64,000 bases of DNA. Source: Echinometra lucunter. Taxonomy: Eukaryota > Echinodermata > Echinoidea > Camarodonta > Echinometridae. This document shows positions 58,455 through 64,000 of this stretch, one piece after another. A program made the translations under genes and the position numbers. Under the pieces are notes generated by a model. The model was not told the DNA's origin, ran no database searches, and worked only from the letters and a program-made list of their open reading frames with translations. The first letter of the stretch is position 1, and every line of letters starts with the position of its first letter. The stretch lies in contig CM057162.1 in assembly GCA_029962745.1 (NCBI GenBank), forward strand, positions 6,078,618 through 6,142,617. The letters are read 5' to 3'.

Positions 58455-61085
58455 GTGGGGGAACGTCGCTTCTTTCTAGATTATGAACGACCTTGTTTTT
58501 TAATTTTGCGAGCGAGCGAAGCGAGAGAACCGAAAATATGGACTTCTTGGAACTTTCTTGTAGTGTTAAGAAAGATCTATGTGTTACTTTGTCCTCAAAA
58601 TACAGTGTGGGCCCATAAGATATCTGACATGTTTGAAGCGGAGTGAGTGAGCCAAAATATAGCCCATCTTTTTTATGAAAGAAGCTTTATTTGGTCATAA
58701 TGAGGGCCACTGAAGGCCTGTCAGATACCTAAAATACACACAGTAAAACGCTTTATGCAACCTGGTTTACTAGCTATATAACCAATCAAGTATTGTTTAA
58801 AAGTTTAAACAACTGTTCAAAGTTTTAAACAGTAATGTTCAATTTTTAATATTTTTGTTCAAGAAACTGAACATTGTTGTTTAACTTTTTAAACAACCGT
58901 TCAAAGTTTTTTAAAAGCAATGTTTCAATTTTTAATATTTATTATTCAGAAAAATTGGTCATTTTGTTTTATTTTTTAAACCTTTAAACGATACCTGATC
59001 AGTTCATATAGTAAATTAGGTTGTATAAAATTTATAAAAGTTGTTTAATTTCATTTTTACTGTGCATGATCACTCGCTGCCAAATATGACTTTATTCTGG
59101 CACCCTCGCTGGTCCAGTCGTTTGCTGTCTTGCAAAACAATTATGTTTATAAATGTTACAAGCGAGCAGGTAAGTCAGTAGAACATCTTGACTGGGGTGT
59201 AAGACCTAAATTTACCGATAAATTTTCGATGTTGACCGCCAAATTTGCCGACAGTTATGCAGCATCCTAATTCTAATCTGTCCCCTTCCCCACACGCACA
59301 TAAGAAATCATTTTCAAACACAATCGCAGATGTAGATCAAAGTTGTTACTGACAGCTAAGCGTTTTAAACTGAGAAATGACGCTTCTTGCTCGATAATTT
59401 ATGGACCGCCCTATTGCTAGCGAGCAAAGCGAGGAAGCCGAAATTGACCACTTCTTGTTATGAAATAAGTGTTACTTTGTCATAAATAAACTATAGGCAG
59501 TCTAATCTGTCCCCCTCCCCACACACACATAAGAAATAATTTTCAAACACAATCGCAGATGTAGATCAAAGTTATTACTGACAGCTAAGCGTTTTAAATT
59601 TTTGAGAAATTAATGAAGCTTCTTGCTCGATAATTATGGACCACCGTATTGCTAGCGAGCAAAGCGAGGGAGCCGAAATTGACTTCTTGTTATGAATTAA
59701 CTGTTACTTTGTCATCAAAACACATTATAGGCACTTAAGATATCTAATGAAATATTTTGTGACGTCGCCCTCTTTCTAAACATTATGGGCGAGCGGAGTG
59801 AGCGAGGAAAAACAACTCTCGATCTGACGATAAAATTCTTCGTCAAAATACACTGATATCTAAATCATATGCGGTCACATCGCTTGCCGAATTTTTGTTT
59901 TCCAAAACGATCCTGAATCTGAATTCGAGCGAGAAAAATCTTTCATGGTACGGTAGAAGTATTATTTCGTCATCAAAATACACTTTGGCCTATAAGATAT
60001 CTAAATTATGCATGCGATCCCCTATTTGCCGTATTATCGTCTGTTTTATAATACCATCATGTATGTAAATATACGAGGGAGTGCAGCGAGCGAGGGAAAT
60101 ATATCCTCTTTTCGTGTTACTTCGTTATCAAAATACACTTCGGCCGGCAAGATATCTAAATCATATATATTCGGTCACCGCGCTTGCCGAATTTCTTTGC
60201 TTTTCCGAAACGAAACTGTATCTAAATGTTATACGACCGAGCGCACACTTTTTCATGTTATTTCTTGATCAAAATACATTTTGGCCATAAGATATCTAAA
60301 TCATATTCGGTCACCTCGCTTGCTGATTGTTTTGCCCTTTCCCAACCATCATGTTTCGTAATACTATACGACCTGCTCAGTGGCTGCCGGGCCCTCGATC
60401 AATTGGGCAAAAAGAATTTCCCTTTCGGACAATAAAATTTGGAGATTGGAGAGAGCTAGCCCAGCGAGCGAGACAAACTCCACTCTTTTTATGGTCGTCA
60501 TCAAAATACGATATAATCAGCTAATATAAAATATCTAAATACATATCTGAATATTATACATGTTATACGAGCGAGGAGCGAGCGTGTTAATTCGTCATCA
60601 AAATATACATTCCTTTTCATCGCCTGTTCATGTTATTTCGTGATCAAAATACACTTTGGTAAATAGAATTTCTAAATTATATATTCGATCACCTCGCATG
60701 ACGAATTCCTTTGCTTTTCCGAAACGATGCCGTATCTGAATATTATACGAGCGAGGAAATATACACTCTTTTTCATATCATTTCGTCATCAAAATACACT
60801 TTGGAAAATAAAATGTCTAAATCGTATATTCGGTCACATCGCTTGCTGAATTCGTTTTCTTTCCCAACCATCATGCATTTTAATATACGAGCGTCATCAG
60901 AATGCGATCTCACATTCTATCACCTACAAGCATGACCAGTATCTGCCAAATATGAAGCTGTTTGGGCACCTAGCTTGCAGTCAGTCCTAAATCATTTTTA
61001 TTTCTTCAAGTTAGCAAAGCGAGTTATACCGACCAAAAAAAAGCGCTATTTTATTAAAAAGTGGATTTGTTACCGAAATACATAT
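58455..61085. repeat. Block of GAGCGAGCGAAGCGAGC modules, copy 2
   Basis: It is collinear with 50465-53720, without the THAP element. It has an internal tandem copy of about 220 bases (59270-59480 repeated at about 59505-59710). Its right end is cut by the LINE at 61090. Peptides such as HAIPYLPYYRLF are shared between blocks but come from the repeat, not from a gene. Confidence 0.8.
58739..59064. mobile_element. CACAGTAAAA palindromic MITE, copy 2
   Basis: The ends and internal mirrored words match those at 50753-50992. The middle has an extra repeat of TTTAAACAACTGTTCAAAG-type sequence, making it about 85 bases longer. Confidence 0.8.
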
Positions 61086-61092
61086 GACTTTT

Positions 61093-61130
61093 ATTCAATT
61101 CATTTCAATTCAATTCAATTCATTTATTTC
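61093..61130 (-). repeat. Microsatellite-like 3' tail of the LINE
   Basis: TTCAATTCATTTCAATTCAA and further units on the + strand are the 3'-terminal repeat of the minus-strand LINE. CR1/L2-type elements commonly end in short tandem repeats rather than poly(A). Confidence 0.7.
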
Positions 61131-61414
61131 CATATTCAAATTCAAATTGTACAATGTAAAAAACATGATAAAATACAAACGAGAATCAATTAAGAATGAC
61201 AAAAATGCAACAACAAAAAATACAAAAAACAACCAAAGAAGCAGAACATAATGTAATCTGAATACGGAGGAATTGCCAAAAAGCCAAAGACGCTTATCGA
61301 GGGCAATCCCAGAATAAGAGTAAAAAGATACATTCATATCATAAAAAAACAGAAAGTGCGAGACAGAAAGGCAGAAATTAGAGAGAGGGAGGTTGGAAAG
61401 AAAAGGGAGAGAGA

Positions 61415-61738
61415 TAGGGAAAAATGAGAATAGAGAATTGACATTTAAAAAAAGATTACGAAGAAAATAAAATATACATGCTAAGTATATTAAAAATCTA
61501 CACGCAGTATATATGCCTTGTATAGGGAAAAATGAGAATAGAGAATTGACATTTAAAAAAAGATTACGAAGAAAATAAAATATACATGCTAAGTATATTA
61601 AAAATCTACACGCAGTATATATGCCTTGTATAGGGAAAAATGAGAATAGAGAATTGACATTTAAAAAAAGATTACGAAGAAAATAAAATATACATGCTAA
61701 GTATATTAAAAATCTACACGCAGTATATATGCCTTGTA
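61415..61738 (-). repeat. Three tandem 108-bp copies at the LINE 3' end
   Basis: Units start at 61415, 61523 and 61631 and are essentially identical over 108 bases. The unit next to ORF2 contains the final codons and the stop, so the tandem copies repeat the ORF end plus 3' untranslated region. Confidence 0.92.
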
Positions 61739-64000
61739 TTTTGTTTGAATGTTAACAAAGTCGGACATAATTTAAGTTCATCTGGAATGCTATTCCAGCA
61801 TCTAGAAACCAATGAAAGCAATGGTAGTTTTTGAGAAATTAAGTTTTAAGAAAGGTAAACGTAAATCCCCTTGTGCTCTAGTACTATATGAGTGTATTGC
61901 ACTATTCTTAGTAAAAAGATCATTAGAACTCATAGGCAGTATACCTTTGAAATAAGAATACATAAATATGGCAACTTTTAGGTGATTAATTTGAAAAACA
62001 TTTAAAACATTCATTTTCTTAAAAAGAGGAGAGCTATGACTTAAAGGTGGAGCATTGCACATAGCCCTAATTGCACGTTTTTGTAGTATGTATAATCGGT
62101 TTAAAATAGTAATTCCACAGTTTCCCCAAACAATATTACAGTAAGACAAATGAGGTAAAATCATTGAATTGTATAGCATCATTAGTACTTTAAAAGGCAC
62201 GACAAGTTTAATACGATTTAAAACACCAATAGCCTTAGCTATCTTAGATGATATATTATTAACATGTTCATTCCAGGTAAGCTTTTCATCGATTAATATA
62301 CCCAAGAAATTTGTGTGCCCTACTCTTTTGATATTGACATCACCTATTTGAATTTGCATATCAGAGTTATGTAATGAATATTTTTTAGATTTAAAAAGCA
62401 TAAATGAAGTTTTGTCAAAATTAATAATGAGACGGTTGGATATAAACCACTTGTAAACATTTCTTAATTCAGTATTGACAATAACATTTGTTTCATTTAA
62501 GTTTGACCTGAAATAAATAAATTAGTATCGTCTGCAAACATAATTGGACAAAAATATTTACTAACATATTGAAATCATTTACAAATATTAAAAAGAGCAA
62601 AGGCCCGAGGATTGACCCTTGTGGCACTCCGACAGTTAAATCAAGTTGGTCAGATGATACATTGTCAATACATACAAACTGCTTTCTATTAAAAAGATAA
62701 CTTTTAAACCAATTGTGTATATTTCCCCTGATACCGTAATATTCAAGTGTCTGCAATAATATATGGTGATCAATGCAATCAAACGCCTTTGAAAGGTCCA
62801 GAAATATTCCAATTAAAAACTTTTTCTGTTCAAAAACATTGGCAAGAGTGTTTGTGAAATCTAAAAGAGCAGTACTCGTTGAGTGACCTTGTCTAAAACC
62901 AAATTGTCTTTCGTATAAAATATTGTTTTTATCAATATAATTCAATAATTTATTATAAACAATTTTTTCAAATGTCTTAGTAAAAACAGATAAAAGAGAA
63001 ATCGGACGATAGTTAGAAACTTTTTCTTTATCCCCTTTTTAAAAACTGGAATTACTTTAGCCACTTTGAGTTTATCGGGGAAAATACCTAACTCTAATGA
63101 CATATTAAAAATATTGCACATAGGTTGTAAAATAAAACATAACGACTTTTTAAAAACTTCAATATTGATATCATCAAATCCCGGACTCTTATTTACCTTG
63201 AATGACTTGACTACATCAATAATATCAGCTTGACTCACTGGAGTTACAAACATGGAATGATCTATTCTTCTTTTCATAAAAAAGGAAAAATGCAAATCGC
63301 TCGATGGTAAACTAGTTATAAGTTTAGATCCAATTGTACTGAAGTAACTATTAAAACTGTTTAACAATTTCAACCGTATCTTTGGTTTTCACATCATCAT
63401 CATCTTTGATAATTGTACACTGGTCTTTGACTTTACGTTTGTTAATAACTTCATTGATGGTCTTCCATGTTTTACTAATATTACCGTTAAGTTGAGTAAA
63501 TTTGTTTACATAATATTTCCTTTTACATCTTCGAACTTCGGTATTGAATTCATTCTGAATTCTTTGTATCTATTTCTTTTACTCAATGATGGATCTTTAA
63601 TGAATTTACGATATAAATTATGTTTCTTTTTACACATCTTCCGTAAAGTACTATTAAACCATGGTTTATTATCTTTAACATTGTATTTGAAAAGTTTGAG
63701 AGGGAAACATTCATCATATAATTTCTTGTACTGAGTATAAAATGCATCAAATCTATCATTAACATCAGTAAAATTATAAACAAAAGACCAATTTTGTTTT
63801 TGTAACTCCATACAAAATTGAAAAATTGAGTCACTATTAATACTTCGCTTTTGATAAAACGAAGGTAAAGAATTGCACTTTTTATAATTTGAAATTGCAT
63901 ATATTGCACAATGGTCACTAAAATCACATGTAAGAATTCCAGTACGACTAACACTGTCTGGTACATTAGTAAAAACATTATCAATGAGTGTGGCACTCTC

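Larger units (their letters stand above)
61090..64000 (-). mobile_element. Non-LTR retrotransposon (CR1/L2/Jockey-type), frameshifted, 5' cut by window
   Basis: Read on the minus strand from 64000, the frame gives the endonuclease end (SATLIDNVFTNVPDSVSRTG, CDFSDHCAIYAIS with the SDH motif). A linker follows, then reverse transcriptase: [65 protein letters not shown] and, after a frameshift, FADDTNLF. The C-terminal part is 62401-61802, with the true end (SRCWNSIPDELK) in another frame and the stop at 61714-61716. About five single-base shifts (near 63540, 63365, 63040, 62560 and 61840) show it is dead. The 3' tail is an ATTGAA-type repeat at 61093-61130. Confidence 0.88.

Overview
The window is animal nuclear DNA, very probably echinoderm and most likely sea urchin. 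It is AT-rich with long introns, canonical GT/AG splice sites, many nested transposons and two 500-base assembly gaps. The sea urchin call is an inference. It rests on a 3.3 kb foldback transposon whose arms carry 15-bp tandem repeats and an 8-bp target duplication, which is the layout described for sea urchin TU elements, and on the expanded LRR/death-domain immune-type gene. No prokaryotic features, CRISPR arrays or rRNA genes are present.

One multi-exon gene on the + strand runs from before base 1 to a stop at 28182. Its architecture is: tandem ribonuclease-inhibitor-type leucine-rich repeat exons (six intact 186-bp exons at 5-6003, a seventh broken at 10777-11096), a linker exon (11542-11639), an acidic repeat exon (13831-14165), ZU5 (16866-17183), UPA in two or three exons (17829-18043, 18496-18612 or 18663, 22420-22567), two small linker exons (25452-25490, 26298-26352) and a C-terminal Death domain (27885-28182). 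I worked the exons out from splice sites and reading phase. If exon 7 and the optional exon at 13085 are left out, every junction is in phase, giving 912 residues in the window. The order LRR-ZU5-UPA-Death is that of PIDD-type death adaptors, with LRR exons like those of NLR receptors; a role in innate immune or cell-death signalling is inferred from this.

About 11 kb of this gene (12778-23698: optional exon, acidic, ZU5 and UPA exons) is duplicated at 29861-43091, downstream of the Death exon. The second copy keeps open exons but has neither LRR nor Death exons in the window. Comparing the copies dates transposon insertions and shows that the first copy carries a compensated frameshift inside ZU5.

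The remainder (43-64 kb) holds no convincing host gene. It contains a repeat array built on TTATTCCGAAGG-like units, a nested inverted-repeat complex with a 1.6 kb AACGTT-rich array and tRNA-derived SINE copies, two blocks (50.46-53.72 and 58.45-61.09 kb) of degenerate modules carrying GAGCGAGCGAAGCGAGC, two THAP-encoding DNA transposon remnants (one of them at 32.3 kb), a GC-rich repeat patch, LINE fragments, and at the right end a frameshifted non-LTR retrotransposon on the minus strand with endonuclease and reverse transcriptase remains.
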